Assembly (NCBI GenBank): GCA_965216205.1
Contig: OZ244139.1
Location: forward strand, 5,828,001 to 5,892,000
Direction of reading: 5' to 3'
Length of the DNA stretch: 64,000 nt
From: CADEDH01 sp965216205
Lineage (GTDB): Bacteria > Actinomycetota > Acidimicrobiia > Acidimicrobiales > SZUA-35
Shown in pieces: positions 8,510 to 17,406 of this stretch (positions within the stretch are counted from its first letter, which is position 1; each line of letters opens with the position of its first letter). A program made the position numbers and the translations under genes. Under the pieces are notes generated by a model, which had not been told where the DNA came from, did not search any database, and saw nothing but the letters and a program-made list of their open reading frames with translations.

Positions 8510-9927
8510 AGGAAGGCTCCACAAGGGTCGAGACAGTCGAGTACGTCGATTGCTGTCTTGAGCACGAGATCGGCGGTGGCCCCACCGTCAGCGGCGAACT
8601 GTCGGAGCGGGAGCAGGGCCTGATCGATCAGGGCCACCGCCGTGTGCCACGCCAAGGAGGGGTCGCCGTTCGCTAGGTCGTCACACGCCGCCGTCGATCG
8701 GTGCCGGTAGGTGGCCACCACCTGCGCTGCGTGCTCCACAGCGTCGGCCGACTGGTCGGGCCAGCGGATCGGGAGGGCGATCCCCTGCGCCAGCAGGGAG
8801 GCGAGGTCCATCACCGGTAGCCCGGTCGCCACCCGATCGAGATCGACGAAGCACGGCTCGGCCGAATCGCCCGGCGTGCAGTCACCCGGTCTGGCGTCGC
8901 CGGTGGCGACGACGATGTTGCCGGTGTGCAGATCGCCGTGGACGAGACGCAGGAGGTCGGGGGCGGGGTCGGGGGGAGTCGAAGCGGTCAGCGCACGACC
9001 GAGCCGGTCGGTGATCTCGCCGAGCTCGGATCGGAGGGCCCGTAGCCCCGCCAGTCCGGCGTGGGCCCGTGCGAGCTCGCGAGAGGGGAGACGGTGGGGC
9101 AGCCGGTCGATCGGCGGTGCCGGCGTGGCATGGAACCGGGCGAGGGCGTCGGCCACGGCGTCGGCGTCGCCGTCGCCGGCGTCGACCGCCTCCCGGAGTG
9201 ATCGACCGGGCACGAACCGGTCGACGCTGACCCGGCCGTTCTCGCCTCGGTAGACCGGTGCCGGGCAGCGCACCCCCGCCGCTCGCAGCGCAGCCGCAAC
9301 CGCCTGCAACCGGTGGGCGGTCGCCCCGGTGCCGTAGCGGACGAGTAGTGGGCTCACGTCGCCGTCGACCGTTCGAAGGTCGACCCGGGCCACGAGCCGC
9401 CGCTGCGGCTTGTAGCGGAGCACCTCGACCACGGTCCGGCTCGACACCCCGCCCCGCTCGCGTCCGAGCTCCTCCAAGGAGCGCTTCAGTTTGCGAGGGT
9501 CGGTCCACCAGCGGAGCCGGGGCAGCCCAGGATCGACGGGGAACCCGTAGGCCACCGTTCCGGGATCGAGCCGCACCACCGACGGCCCCAGCTCGCCCCG
9601 GACCGGTTGCAACGTGCGGGCCTTGGCGATCATCTGGTCGGCCCGGTCGCTGTCGGCGCACCAGCGGAGGTGGAGCCACGTCCGGGGCGCCGAGTCGGCA
9701 GCATCCACTGGACAGGCCCGGTAGCCGACGATCGTGGTCTCCCCGGGCTTGTGGCGCAGGTAGGTCGGCTCGATCGAGGTGACCGGCATGCCGGCGGCGG
9801 AGAGCCGGTGCGCCAGCGCGTCGACGTCGAGGAGCGGCCCGATCTCGGGGCTAGTCACCCCGTCGGCGGGCCTCGCCGTGGGTGTGGCGGTGGCGAGCGC
9901 CGCCGTCGGGACGAAGGGAATGGTCAT
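8506..9927 (-). CDS. Phosphotransferase-fold kinase with a duplicated N-lobe
   Basis: A 473-residue protein with a C-terminal APH-type kinase domain: V-H-G-D-L-H-T-G-N-I catalytic loop and a C-F-V-D-L-D-R-V-A metal site. It is about 150 residues longer than a normal APH protein. The extra N-terminal part contains L-R-H-K-P-G-E-T-T-I-V-G-Y-R, and the real N-lobe contains a similar V-L-R-Y-K-P-Q-R-R-L-V-A-R-V, so the N-lobe appears duplicated. The ATG at 9927 overlaps the ABC transporter stop (ATGA), and its own stop overlaps the dehydrogenase start (GTGA). It is the second kinase of this fold in the operon, which argues for two different phosphorylation steps or one catalytic and one regulatory subunit. 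The substrate cannot be told from the sequence. Confidence 0.82.
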   Translation of the reverse strand: MTIPFVPTAALATATPTARPADGVTSPEIGPLLDVDALAHRLSAAGMPVTSIEPTYLRHKPGETTIVGYRACPVDAADSAPRTWLHLRWCADSDRADQMIAKARTLQPVRGELGPSVVRLDPGTVAYGFPVDPGLPRLRWWTDPRKLKRSLEELGRERGGVSSRTVVEVLRYKPQRRLVARVDLRTVDGDVSPLLVRYGTGATAHRLQAVAAALRAAGVRCPAPVYRGENGRVSVDRFVPGRSLREAVDAGDGDADAVADALARFHATPAPPIDRLPHRLPSRELARAHAGLAGLRALRSELGEITDRLGRALTASTPPDPAPDLLRLVHGDLHTGNIVVATGDARPGDCTPGDSAEPCFVDLDRVATGLPVMDLASLLAQGIALPIRWPDQSADAVEHAAQVVATYRHRSTAACDDLANGDPSLAWHTAVALIDQALLPLRQFAADGGATADLVLKTAIDVLDCLDPCGAFL

Positions 9928-11693
9928 CGGATACTCGCAGTGCATCGGGCCATCGGATCCGCCTGCTGGGCGGCGATCGCCGACAGGTCGATGGACAGAT
10001 CGGCTTGGAGGCCCGACGGGTCGCCGTGATGCACCACCACGGTCGTCCGGCCCCTGGCGATGTTGGCGATAGCGGCGGCCACCAGCTCCCGGGCCTGCGG
10101 GTCCAACCCGGTCAGCGGCTCGTCGAGGAGGAGGATCGTGCCGTCCCGCACGGCGCCCCGGGCCAGCATCAGCCGGCGGGCCTGGCCGCCCGACAGCGAC
10201 GACCCGTTCTCGTCGAGGACCGTGTCGAGACCATCGGGCAGCTCGTCGAGCACCGGGGCGAGGAGGACCGAGTCGGCCGCAGCCTGGATCTCCGCCTCGC
10301 TCGCATCGGGTCGGCCGAACGCGATGTTCTCCCGGATCGTGCCCCCGAACAGCGCGAGCTCCTGGGGGACGTAGGCAATCCAGTCGCGATAGTCGGCGAG
10401 ATCGTAGTGGGAGATGTCGGTACCGGCGATCCGGATCGTCCCGCTCGTCGGCCGCCGCAGCCGGAGCAGCAACGACAGCATCGTCGACTTGCCAGACCCG
10501 TTGTCCCCGCTGACCACCGTGAGCGAACCCTCGGGGATCCTGACGGACAGCCCCCGCAGTGACCGGCGGCCATCGGGATACCGGTGGTGGACGTCGATGA
10601 AGTCGATGGGGCCAGTGAGGCCCACGACCGGCTCGCCATCGTCGCACCGCTCGACGGGTCGGTCGAGCAGGTCGAGGACCCGACCGGCGCACGCGGTGGC
10701 CTTGGCGATCCGAGCCCCCTCGCCGGTGAGCTTCCGTATCGGCTTGTAGATCATCCGGGTGTAGGAGACGGCCAGCACGAGCTCACCGGGGCTCAGCAGA
10801 CCGGCCTGGGTTCGTCGGGCCGCGAGCACCAGCACCAGCGCGACGCCGGCGCCGGTGAGGCTCTCGGTGAGGCGCGACATCCGAGCTGCGTGACGGGTCG
10901 CCGCCATCGTGGCCCGCTCCGCGCTCCGGGCCGTGTTGCGGAACGCCGCCACCGTCCGCGCCTCGGCGGAGAACGCCTTGATCAGGCCTACCTGCCGCAA
11001 CGACTCGGCCGCCTGGGCCGCGATCGCCCCCTCCTTCCGTCGCTGCTTCCCTGCCGCCGCCCGGACGGCGCTCGAGCCGCGCTCGACGCTGACCCACAGC
11101 AGCGGCAGGGGGACGAGAGCGACCGTGAACAGTCGCCAGTCGACGAAGGCGAAGACCAGCGAGGCGCCGACCAGCACCGACCCCCGAGCCAGCAGGTTGA
11201 GCCAACTGGGGAACAGCAGGTCGCGGATCATGTTGACATCGCCCATCAACCGGGTGAGCAGGTCGCCGGTGTAGTGCCGGTGGTGCTCGGCCAGGTCGAG
11301 CCGCTGCAGGTGCTCGAACACGTCGCTGCGGATCCTCACCGTCGCCTTCCGGCTGACCCGGGCGACCGTGAGCTCCAACCGCTCGTTGACCAGGCCGAGG
11401 AGGGTCGGGATAGCCACCGCAACCCCCGCGAGCAGCGCGAGTGTCGTGGTGTCGAGACCGTTGCCCGTCGTTACGGCCGCGCCCGAACCGGCGGTGCCGA
11501 CCGTCACGAGGCGATCGAGGATCCACGTGATCGGCCACGGCTTCGCCAACTCGAGGGCGGTGGCGGCCAAGGCGAGCACGACGGCCAGGAGCAGCTTCGA
11601 GGTCTGGCCCCGCAGCGCCGGCCGGAACGTCTGCACCGCCCGTCCGATCTCCGACGCTGGTACCTCGAGCGCACGCCGTCGACGCAGCTTCAT
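9924..11693 (-). CDS. ABC exporter, fused membrane and ATPase domains
   Basis: A 589-residue half-transporter of the type I exporter (MsbA-like) class. Six transmembrane helices are spread over about residues 33-320. The nucleotide-binding domain carries Walker A G-D-N-G-S-G-K-S-T at 396-404, a Q-loop in Y-V-P-Q-E, the signature L-S-G-G-Q at 500-504, Walker B I-L-L-L-D-E-P at 520-526 and an H-loop histidine pair in V-V-V-H-H-G. All ATPase motifs are intact, so a homodimer should be active. Both ends overlap neighbouring genes by four bases. Position between two glycosyltransferases and a kinase suggests export of a lipid-linked glycan or its precursor to the outer face of the membrane; the cargo is inferred from context only. 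Confidence 0.92.
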   Translation of the reverse strand: MKLRRRRALEVPASEIGRAVQTFRPALRGQTSKLLLAVVLALAATALELAKPWPITWILDRLVTVGTAGSGAAVTTGNGLDTTTLALLAGVAVAIPTLLGLVNERLELTVARVSRKATVRIRSDVFEHLQRLDLAEHHRHYTGDLLTRLMGDVNMIRDLLFPSWLNLLARGSVLVGASLVFAFVDWRLFTVALVPLPLLWVSVERGSSAVRAAAGKQRRKEGAIAAQAAESLRQVGLIKAFSAEARTVAAFRNTARSAERATMAATRHAARMSRLTESLTGAGVALVLVLAARRTQAGLLSPGELVLAVSYTRMIYKPIRKLTGEGARIAKATACAGRVLDLLDRPVERCDDGEPVVGLTGPIDFIDVHHRYPDGRRSLRGLSVRIPEGSLTVVSGDNGSGKSTMLSLLLRLRRPTSGTIRIAGTDISHYDLADYRDWIAYVPQELALFGGTIRENIAFGRPDASEAEIQAAADSVLLAPVLDELPDGLDTVLDENGSSLSGGQARRLMLARGAVRDGTILLLDEPLTGLDPQARELVAAAIANIARGRTTVVVHHGDPSGLQADLSIDLSAIAAQQADPMARCTASIR

Positions 11694-12796
11694 GCCGGAA
11701 TCTCGGTGGGGCGAGGAACGGTTGGGGAGGCGATCGCCTCGATCCGGGCGACGGTCGCCCGGGCCGCCTCGACCCACGACCGCTCGGCCCACGCCTTCGA
11801 CCGACCCGCTCGTCCCAACCGCCGGCGTCGGTCCGGGTCGGCGAGGAGCGAGGCGGTGGCCTCCACCAGCGCGGTGTCGCTGTCGGGGTCGACCAGCACG
11901 CCGCCCGAGCCGACCAGTCGGGCGATGTCGCCCTGGTCGCTCGCCACCACCGGCAGCCCGGCCGCGGCGTAGTCGATCACCTTCAGCGGGCAGAAGTAGA
12001 ACGGCTCGAGCCGTCGGTAGGGGGCGAGGCCGACCGACCCGCTGGCCAGCATCGCCGACGCCTGCGCCGGGGCCACCGCGCCGGTGACCCGTAACCGATC
12101 GGCGACGCCGAGCTCGATGGCACGGGACGCGATCGCCTCGGTCCCCGGCCCGCCGCCGATGACGAGCAGTTCGGGATCGAACCAGCGATCCACCAGCCCG
12201 GCCACCAGGGCGGGGAGGCGGTCGGCGCCGTGCCACGGCTTCGGGTGGCCGAGGAACACCAGAGGCCCGTCGAGCTCCGGTCGGGCAGCCTCGGTGAACC
12301 ACGCGGGTTCGAACCCGTTGGCCACCACCACGGTCCCCCCCGACGACGGTGGCCGGTGCCGCTGCACCCACCGGGCGAGATCGGTGGACACCGCCACCAC
12401 GAGGTCGGCCTCGGCCAGCAGCCTGGCTTCGACATCGGCCGCGTCGGACGGGACCGTCGCGAGGCGGTAGGCGGCCGCCTCGGCGACCAGCGGCGCGTTG
12501 ACCTCGAGCACGAAAGGCCGGCCGGCAGCCCTGGCCATCGCCAACCCGCCGGCGTGGCCGAGCGAGTAGCGCTCGTAGACCACGTCGAACCCCACCGCGG
12601 GGCGATGACCTCGCCCGAGCTCACCGAGGTCGACCACCGGCACCGGGAACGCCCCCTCGGCCGAGCGCGCCGCGGCGGTGACGACGCTGTGACCGAGGGC
12701 GGCGAGCCCGGCCGCCACACCACGCAGATGCTGGGCGGCGCCCTTCGTCGATCCGGGGGCAATGCCCCGATCGGCGCAGACCTGGAGGATCCTCAT
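11690..12796 (-). CDS. GT4-type glycosyltransferase
   Basis: A 368-residue GT-B fold glycosyltransferase. The N-terminal acceptor domain begins M-R-I-L-Q-V-C-A-D-R-G and includes a G-S-T-K-G loop near residues 15-19. The C-terminal donor-binding domain has L-V-F-L-G-H-P-K-P-W-H-G-A-D and a late P-L-K-V-I-D-Y-A-A-A-G-L-P-V-V segment equivalent to the E-x7-E region; the first acidic residue of that motif is replaced here (F-Y-F-C-P-L-K), a variation found in some GT4 members. The start ATG at 12796 overlaps the preceding stop as ATGA, and the stop overlaps the exporter start. It is expected to add one sugar to the glycan of this operon in the cytoplasm. Donor and acceptor are unknown. Confidence 0.87.
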   Translation of the reverse strand: MRILQVCADRGIAPGSTKGAAQHLRGVAAGLAALGHSVVTAAARSAEGAFPVPVVDLGELGRGHRPAVGFDVVYERYSLGHAGGLAMARAAGRPFVLEVNAPLVAEAAAYRLATVPSDAADVEARLLAEADLVVAVSTDLARWVQRHRPPSSGGTVVVANGFEPAWFTEAARPELDGPLVFLGHPKPWHGADRLPALVAGLVDRWFDPELLVIGGGPGTEAIASRAIELGVADRLRVTGAVAPAQASAMLASGSVGLAPYRRLEPFYFCPLKVIDYAAAGLPVVASDQGDIARLVGSGGVLVDPDSDTALVEATASLLADPDRRRRLGRAGRSKAWAERSWVEAARATVARIEAIASPTVPRPTEIPA

Positions 12797-14064
12797 GGAA
12801 CCCGCGGCGTCTGCGGGACCATCGCGGCCTTGCCTGACTGGGCGAAGACCCCGACCAGCTCGTCAACGGTCGACGACCGGTCGAACCGCGCCGCCAGCTT
12901 CGCCGGTCCGGCTTCCGCCATCGCCGCACGGGCGCCAGCGTCGTCGAGGAGGCGTACGAGACCGGCGGCGAGCGCTCCGCCGTCGCCCGGTTCCACGAGC
13001 AGGCCCTCCACCCCGTCGGTCACGATCTCGGGGATCCCCGCCACCGGGGTGGTGACCACCGGGAGGCCGGCCCCCAGCGCCTCGAGCAGCACGGTCGGCA
13101 ACGCGTCCTGGTTGCCGTCGGTGCCGACCCGGCACGGCGCCGCGAGGATCTCCGCCTGTCGCAGCCATGCGGCGACCCGGTCCTGACCGATCGCCCCGGT
13201 GAGGGTCACGATGTCGGCGATGCCGAGATCGGCGGCGCGGGACTCCAGGGCCGACCGTTCGTCGCCGTCGCCCACCAGCACGCAACGGAGGTCGGGATGG
13301 TCGGGGCGGAGGGCGGCGACAGCGTCGAGCAGCACGTCGAAGCCCTTCTTCTCCACGAGCCGCCCGACGCCGAGCACGAGGCCCGGCGACCGCGCCTCGA
13401 GTCGCGACGGCGGGTCCTGGGGGCCGAGCCCGTTGTAGATGCGCAGCAACCGCACATCGCCGCCATCGAGACGGTGGGCCAAGTAGCGGAGGTTGGCGTC
13501 GCAGACGGTGATGACCGCTTCGGCTTCGGCTGCCACCCGCCCGGCGACGTCCCAGTCGACGGTGCGGCGGTAGATGTCCTTGGCGTGGGCGGTGACCGTG
13601 TAGGGGAGTCCGGTCAGGAGGTGCACGAGGTGGGCGGTGTGGGCCGCCACGGTGAGGAAGTGGGCGTGGAGATGGTCGACCCCGCCCGCGCGGGCCCGTT
13701 CGGCGACCTCGATCGCCTGGAACAGCACCCGGGCCTGTCGCTCCGCCGGCAACCGGTCGATGAAGGCGAGGACATCCGGCAGCCGGTCGACGGCGAGGTC
13801 CGGCAGGGCGCGTACCGCAGCGAGCAGCGACGCCTTGTCGACGTTCGAGGCGTAGTGGACGAGACCCTGGACCTCGGCGACTCCGGGATGGAATCGGCCC
13901 TCGGTGGCGTGGCGCAGGGAGAACACCGAGATCTCGACCCCTTTCGCCTCCAGGCCGAGGATCTCATTGAGGATGAACGTCTCCGAGAGGCGGGGATACT
14001 GCTTGAGCACGTAGCCGACGTGCAACGGACCGGCCGCGGCGGGCGGCTGGCGATCACGCGACAT
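12793..14064 (-). CDS. GT4-type glycosyltransferase
   Basis: A 423-residue retaining GT-B glycosyltransferase of family GT4. The N-terminal domain starts V-G-Y-V-L-K-Q-Y-P-R-L-S-E-T-F-I, a pattern shared with colanic-acid type and other exopolysaccharide transferases. It also contains L-H-A-H-F and the V-T-A-H-A-K-D-I-Y segment. The donor domain has G-V-G-R-L-V-E-K-K-G and the motif E-A-L-G-A-G-L-P-V-V preceded by D-A-L-P-T-V-L-L, the usual nucleotide-sugar site. The start at 14064 lies 11 bases inside the upstream gene. Together with its neighbours it most likely builds a cell-surface polysaccharide or glycolipid. The closest family members are exopolysaccharide enzymes, but specificity cannot be assigned. 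Confidence 0.89.
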   Translation of the reverse strand: MSRDRQPPAAAGPLHVGYVLKQYPRLSETFILNEILGLEAKGVEISVFSLRHATEGRFHPGVAEVQGLVHYASNVDKASLLAAVRALPDLAVDRLPDVLAFIDRLPAERQARVLFQAIEVAERARAGGVDHLHAHFLTVAAHTAHLVHLLTGLPYTVTAHAKDIYRRTVDWDVAGRVAAEAEAVITVCDANLRYLAHRLDGGDVRLLRIYNGLGPQDPPSRLEARSPGLVLGVGRLVEKKGFDVLLDAVAALRPDHPDLRCVLVGDGDERSALESRAADLGIADIVTLTGAIGQDRVAAWLRQAEILAAPCRVGTDGNQDALPTVLLEALGAGLPVVTTPVAGIPEIVTDGVEGLLVEPGDGGALAAGLVRLLDDAGARAAMAEAGPAKLAARFDRSSTVDELVGVFAQSGKAAMVPQTPRVP

Positions 14065-15235
14065 CGGTCAGCCTTTCCTCGCCGAGGCGGTCGGCGGTCG
14101 AGCGAGCCAGTTCGAGGAGCATCCGCACCGCGTTGGTCACGCCGTCGAGCTGCACGCCCCGTGGAACCGCGGCGGTCCGACCGTCGCGGCACCCCTCGAC
14201 GAACTCGGCGAGCCGAGCGCGGTCGAGCTGCTCCGCCATCACGGACTCGAGCGACGTTCTGGCTGCCAGCCGGGTCGCTCGCAGGTACTGCTCGAGCCGG
14301 GGCGTGCACCGCGGCACCAGCAGGGCCGGCCGGTCGGCGGCCAGCTCCTCGACCACGGTGTTGTAGCCCGCCATCGACACCACCCCAACCGCCGAGGCGA
14401 TCAGGCTGCGGAGCCGGTCGCTGAAGTCGATCAGCTCGACCGACGGCAGCTCGGCCGCCCTGGTGAACAGCTCGGCTCGCCGACCGACCGACAGCAGCGG
14501 GCCGGTCACCACCACCGATCGGAGATCGCCGGTGGCACCGGCCGCCACCGCGTCGAGGAAGCGGCGGAGGAGGACCTGTCCGTCACCGCCGCCCCCCGGG
14601 GTCACCAGCAGGAACGGTTCGCCCCCCATCGGCTCGGGCATGTGCGGAGCGAGGTAGCCGGTGTGGGTCACCGGGGCGGCGATGCGGCCAGCGAGGTCGA
14701 GCTCGACCGCCGTGGTCCGGAGCGACTCGTCCCCGTAGACGAGGACCTGGTCGTAGCCGTCGAGTCGTGTCCAGATGTCGTCGCGGTACCAGGCGGCCTC
14801 GACCCGACCGCTCTCGTCGATGATGTCGCGCTGGCCGAACACCAGCCGGGGCCGGTTCCGGCGACCCCGGAAGTGGTCGAGGAGCGGCGCCAGCTCGCCG
14901 CCCATCCCGGCCGGCGCCTGGTCGACCAGGATCACGTCGGGCTCGAACGCGAGCGTCGCGGCGAGGATCAACCCGGCCCGGAGGCGGACGAGCGGGGCGA
15001 GTGCGGTGCCGAGCCGCCGCGGCCGGTACCGACCGCCGTGGTCCTTGGTGACGCATGGCAGCTTGACCGTGTCCACCCGATCGGGCAGCGGGAAGGCCTG
15101 CGCCTGGGGTGAGCCGGTGACGATGAGGACCTGGGCGTCGGGGTCGGCGACCACCAGGGCTCGGGCCAGCACACTGCAGCGGCGGAAGTGGCCGAGCCCG
15201 TAGGTGTCATGGCTGTACAGCAGGAAACGGCTCAT
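14054..15235 (-). CDS. GT-B glycosyltransferase, MurG/GT28-like (first gene of glycan operon)
   Basis: A 393-residue protein with the two-domain layout of GT28-like transferases. The N-terminus reads Y-S-H-D-T-Y-G-L-G-H-F-R-R-C, the glycine-rich acceptor loop found in this class. The C-terminal half has L-V-T-P-G-G-G-G-D-G and a V-S-M-A-G-Y-N-T-V-V-E-E-L segment that matches the donor-site helix (normally G-G-x-x-T-x-x-E). This is the first gene of a seven-gene minus-strand operon reaching to 6030; upstream there are 129 bases before the next operon's end, and I see no convincing promoter motif there. The GHFRRC loop and long C-terminal tail suggest a dedicated actinobacterial glycan enzyme rather than MurG itself. 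Confidence 0.8.
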   Translation of the reverse strand: MSRFLLYSHDTYGLGHFRRCSVLARALVVADPDAQVLIVTGSPQAQAFPLPDRVDTVKLPCVTKDHGGRYRPRRLGTALAPLVRLRAGLILAATLAFEPDVILVDQAPAGMGGELAPLLDHFRGRRNRPRLVFGQRDIIDESGRVEAAWYRDDIWTRLDGYDQVLVYGDESLRTTAVELDLAGRIAAPVTHTGYLAPHMPEPMGGEPFLLVTPGGGGDGQVLLRRFLDAVAAGATGDLRSVVVTGPLLSVGRRAELFTRAAELPSVELIDFSDRLRSLIASAVGVVSMAGYNTVVEELAADRPALLVPRCTPRLEQYLRATRLAARTSLESVMAEQLDRARLAEFVEGCRDGRTAAVPRGVQLDGVTNAVRMLLELARSTADRLGEERLTDVA

Positions 15236-15364
15236 GGGTGCCGGTGGGCAGATCGTGAGAAGTGCGGCTCGTTCATCACCTGTTCACCGTGGCTGACGGC
15301 GGTCTAGGTGGGTAGTGGACCTTGGTCGTACGACGGTCTGCTGGCCGGTGAGCGGTGGCGTGGC

Positions 15365-15994
15365 TCATCGGCGGTCCAGGCCGAGGTGGTCGCGGGCCCA
15401 CAACGCCGCCTGCGTCCGATCGGTGACGCCGATAGCGGCGAACACCCTGGTCAGGTGGGCCTTGACCGTCTTCTCGCTGATACTGAGCCGTCGGGCGATC
15501 GCCTTGTTCGCCAGGCCCTCGCTGACCAGGTGCAGCACCTCGTTCTCCCGGTCGGTGAGCGTGGGGTTCGGCGATGTCGTCGGCCGGCTGTGGATCACGT
15601 GACGAGCAGCTCGGGGATCGATCGGGCTGTCGCCGCCGGCCGCCGCTCGAATCCCGTCCACCAGCGTCGCCGGATCGGCATCCTTGACCAGATAGCCGAT
15701 GGCCCCCGCTTCGATGGCATCGAGGACGTGGCCCCGGTCGGTCGCGGCGGTCAGCACGACGACGACGGCGTCGGTTCGGTTGGCCAGGATCCGTCGGGTC
15801 GCCTCGATGCCAGAGATGCCCGGCATGGAGAGATCCATCAGCACGACGTCGGGACACAACTCGCCGTCGAGCTCGACGGCGGTCTCGCCACGGTCGCTCA
15901 CCCCGACGACGTCGATGTCGTCGGACTGCTGGAGAAGCCGTTCCAGGCCCACCCGGACGATGCTGTGGTCGTCGACCACCAGGACCCGGATCAC
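15365..15994 (-). CDS. NarL/LuxR-family response regulator
   Basis: A 209-residue response regulator. The receiver domain starts I-R-V-L-V-V-D-D-H, carries the phospho-acceptor Asp in D-V-V-L-M-D-L-S-M-P-G and the conserved Lys in Y-L-V-K-D-A. The C-terminal LuxR-type helix-turn-helix reads L-T-D-R-E-N-E-V-L, then L-A-N-K-A-I-A-R-R-L and S-E-K-T-V-K-A-H-L-T-R-V-F. The start is the GTG at 15994, which overlaps the stop of the sensor kinase as GTGA; longer readings into the kinase gene are frame shadows. It forms a two-gene operon with that kinase. Targets are unknown; the divergently placed glycan operon to the left ends its upstream region here and could be one. Confidence 0.92.
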   Translation of the reverse strand: MIRVLVVDDHSIVRVGLERLLQQSDDIDVVGVSDRGETAVELDGELCPDVVLMDLSMPGISGIEATRRILANRTDAVVVVLTAATDRGHVLDAIEAGAIGYLVKDADPATLVDGIRAAAGGDSPIDPRAARHVIHSRPTTSPNPTLTDRENEVLHLVSEGLANKAIARRLSISEKTVKAHLTRVFAAIGVTDRTQAALWARDHLGLDRR

Positions 15995-17295
15995 GAGCCG
16001 ATCTCCAGGCGGATCGTCGTTCCCACTCCGGGGTTCGAGTCGACCGAGAAGCGGGCGCCGGCGTCGGCGGTCAGGTCCGACAGCAAGCGAAGGCCGAGGT
16101 GGCCGTTGGCCGGCGCCCCGGAGGCGAAACCGACCCCGTCGTCGACCACGGACACTGCGGTGACCGACGACCGGCCGTCGATGCCGACAGCGAGGGTCGA
16201 CGCCTCGGCGTGGCGGAACACGTTGCGCACCGACTCCTGCACGACCCGGTAGACCAGCGCCGTGCGGTCGGGCGGCCAATCGGCGACCGGGCCGAGGACG
16301 TCGAGCGCCGCGTCGATACCGAGCTCGTCGGCCGGTGCCAGCAGGTCGACCATCGCCGCTTCGAGGCCCTGCTCCTGCAGGTTGGGCGGGTAGATGTCGA
16401 CCAGGAGTGAGCGGAGCGACCGGAGGCTGCGACGGGTTCCAGCGGCAGCGGTCTGGAGATCGCGGGCCAACTCGGCGTCGGCCCCGCGCGCCGACTCCGC
16501 AGCGGCGGTGACGGCGAACGACGTGCCGGCGAGGTCCTGGACAACCCCGTCGTGCAGGTCGGCGGCGATGCGTCGTCGCTCGAGGTTCGACGAGTCGATC
16601 GCCCGCTGGAGCAGTCGTTCGCGCTCGGCCTGGTTGCGTTGGAGGCGACGGGTGAGTCCCCACGCCAGGCCAAGGTGGAGCGCCAGCATGAGGCCGAGCG
16701 GCACCAGGATCACGGGGAGGAACTCGCGTCGTATCCGTCCCGCCGATTCACTCACCGGCGAGATCGCGAAGTACGACTCGTAGAGGAGGGGTGCATCGTC
16801 GGGTCCGTCGATGGGCAGGTAGACCTCGAGCATCTGGCTGGCGAGGTCGGCCTCGAACCGATTCTCGGGGCCGTCGAGCGAGCTGATCTCCGACACCACC
16901 TCGCCGCTCGACAGCGACCGGTTCTTGTCGTCCTCCAGCTCGTAGACCTCGCCGATGAGACGGCGTTCGTCTGAGTAGACGATGGTGCCGTCGGCGGCCC
17001 ACAGCTTGACCCGGAGCGTCATGTCGTCGAGCACCCGACCGGCCACGATGTCGTCGAGTTGCTCGAGGGCATCGGCGTCGCCGGCCAGCAACTCCGGCGA
17101 CAGGTTCGGCTCCACCACGGTCTGGGCCACGAGCTCGGTCAGGGCCCGGACGTCGGCCATCGCCTCGGCCTCGCCCGCCCGTCGCGACGCCCACAGGCTC
17201 CCGCCGGCGATGGCCGCGGTGCCGAGCAGGCCCGCCAGGGAGAACGCGGCGAACGAGCTGACCCGCAGCCTCGGCGTCGGCAGAGCGGTGACCAT
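15991..17295 (-). CDS. NarL-type sensor histidine kinase
   Basis: A 434-residue membrane kinase of the HisKA_3 class. Transmembrane helices lie at about residues 12-34 and 193-214, flanking an extracytoplasmic sensor of about 155 residues. The dimerisation/phospho-acceptor segment is E-R-R-R-I-A-A-D-L-H-D-G-V-V-Q-D near residue 247. The HATPase domain has Q-E-S-V-R-N-V-F-R-H-A (N-box), D-D-G-V-G-F (G1) and a final G-V-G-T-T-I-R-L segment. The start is the ATG at 17295. Exactly 45 bases upstream lies a direct-repeat motif (17340-17357) that also precedes the gene at 3841, so the two genes may share a regulator. The signal sensed is unknown. Confidence 0.91.
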   Translation of the reverse strand: MVTALPTPRLRVSSFAAFSLAGLLGTAAIAGGSLWASRRAGEAEAMADVRALTELVAQTVVEPNLSPELLAGDADALEQLDDIVAGRVLDDMTLRVKLWAADGTIVYSDERRLIGEVYELEDDKNRSLSSGEVVSEISSLDGPENRFEADLASQMLEVYLPIDGPDDAPLLYESYFAISPVSESAGRIRREFLPVILVPLGLMLALHLGLAWGLTRRLQRNQAERERLLQRAIDSSNLERRRIAADLHDGVVQDLAGTSFAVTAAAESARGADAELARDLQTAAAGTRRSLRSLRSLLVDIYPPNLQEQGLEAAMVDLLAPADELGIDAALDVLGPVADWPPDRTALVYRVVQESVRNVFRHAEASTLAVGIDGRSSVTAVSVVDDGVGFASGAPANGHLGLRLLSDLTADAGARFSVDSNPGVGTTIRLEIGS

Positions 17296-17339
17296 GAGCG
17301 CATCGTCGCGCCCTCAGGCACCCGCGAACGGTAGCGGAA

Positions 17340-17357
17340 GGCTAAAGGAACCCTAAG
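17340..17357 (-). promoter_or_regulatory. Direct-repeat regulatory motif, copy 2
   Basis: The plus strand reads GGCTAAA, four bases, CCCTAAG, with CTAA half-sites 11 bp apart. Including three flanking bases, both copies fit GAWGGCTAAANNNNCCCTAA, and both end 45 bases before a minus-strand start codon (here 17295, in copy 1 3841). The shared spacing and distance suggest a binding site for one response regulator; which one is not shown. Confidence 0.5.
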
Positions 17358-17406
17358 GACGTGCTCGGGTGGGCGACAGCGACGGGCGGGTGGGCCGAGT
17401 GCAACC

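Noticed and set aside
15995..16663. Long upstream extension of the response regulator at 15365
   Set aside because: The extension reads the kinase gene in another frame and is Arg/Pro-rich; the GTG at 15994 with a GTGA overlap gives a normal-length regulator.
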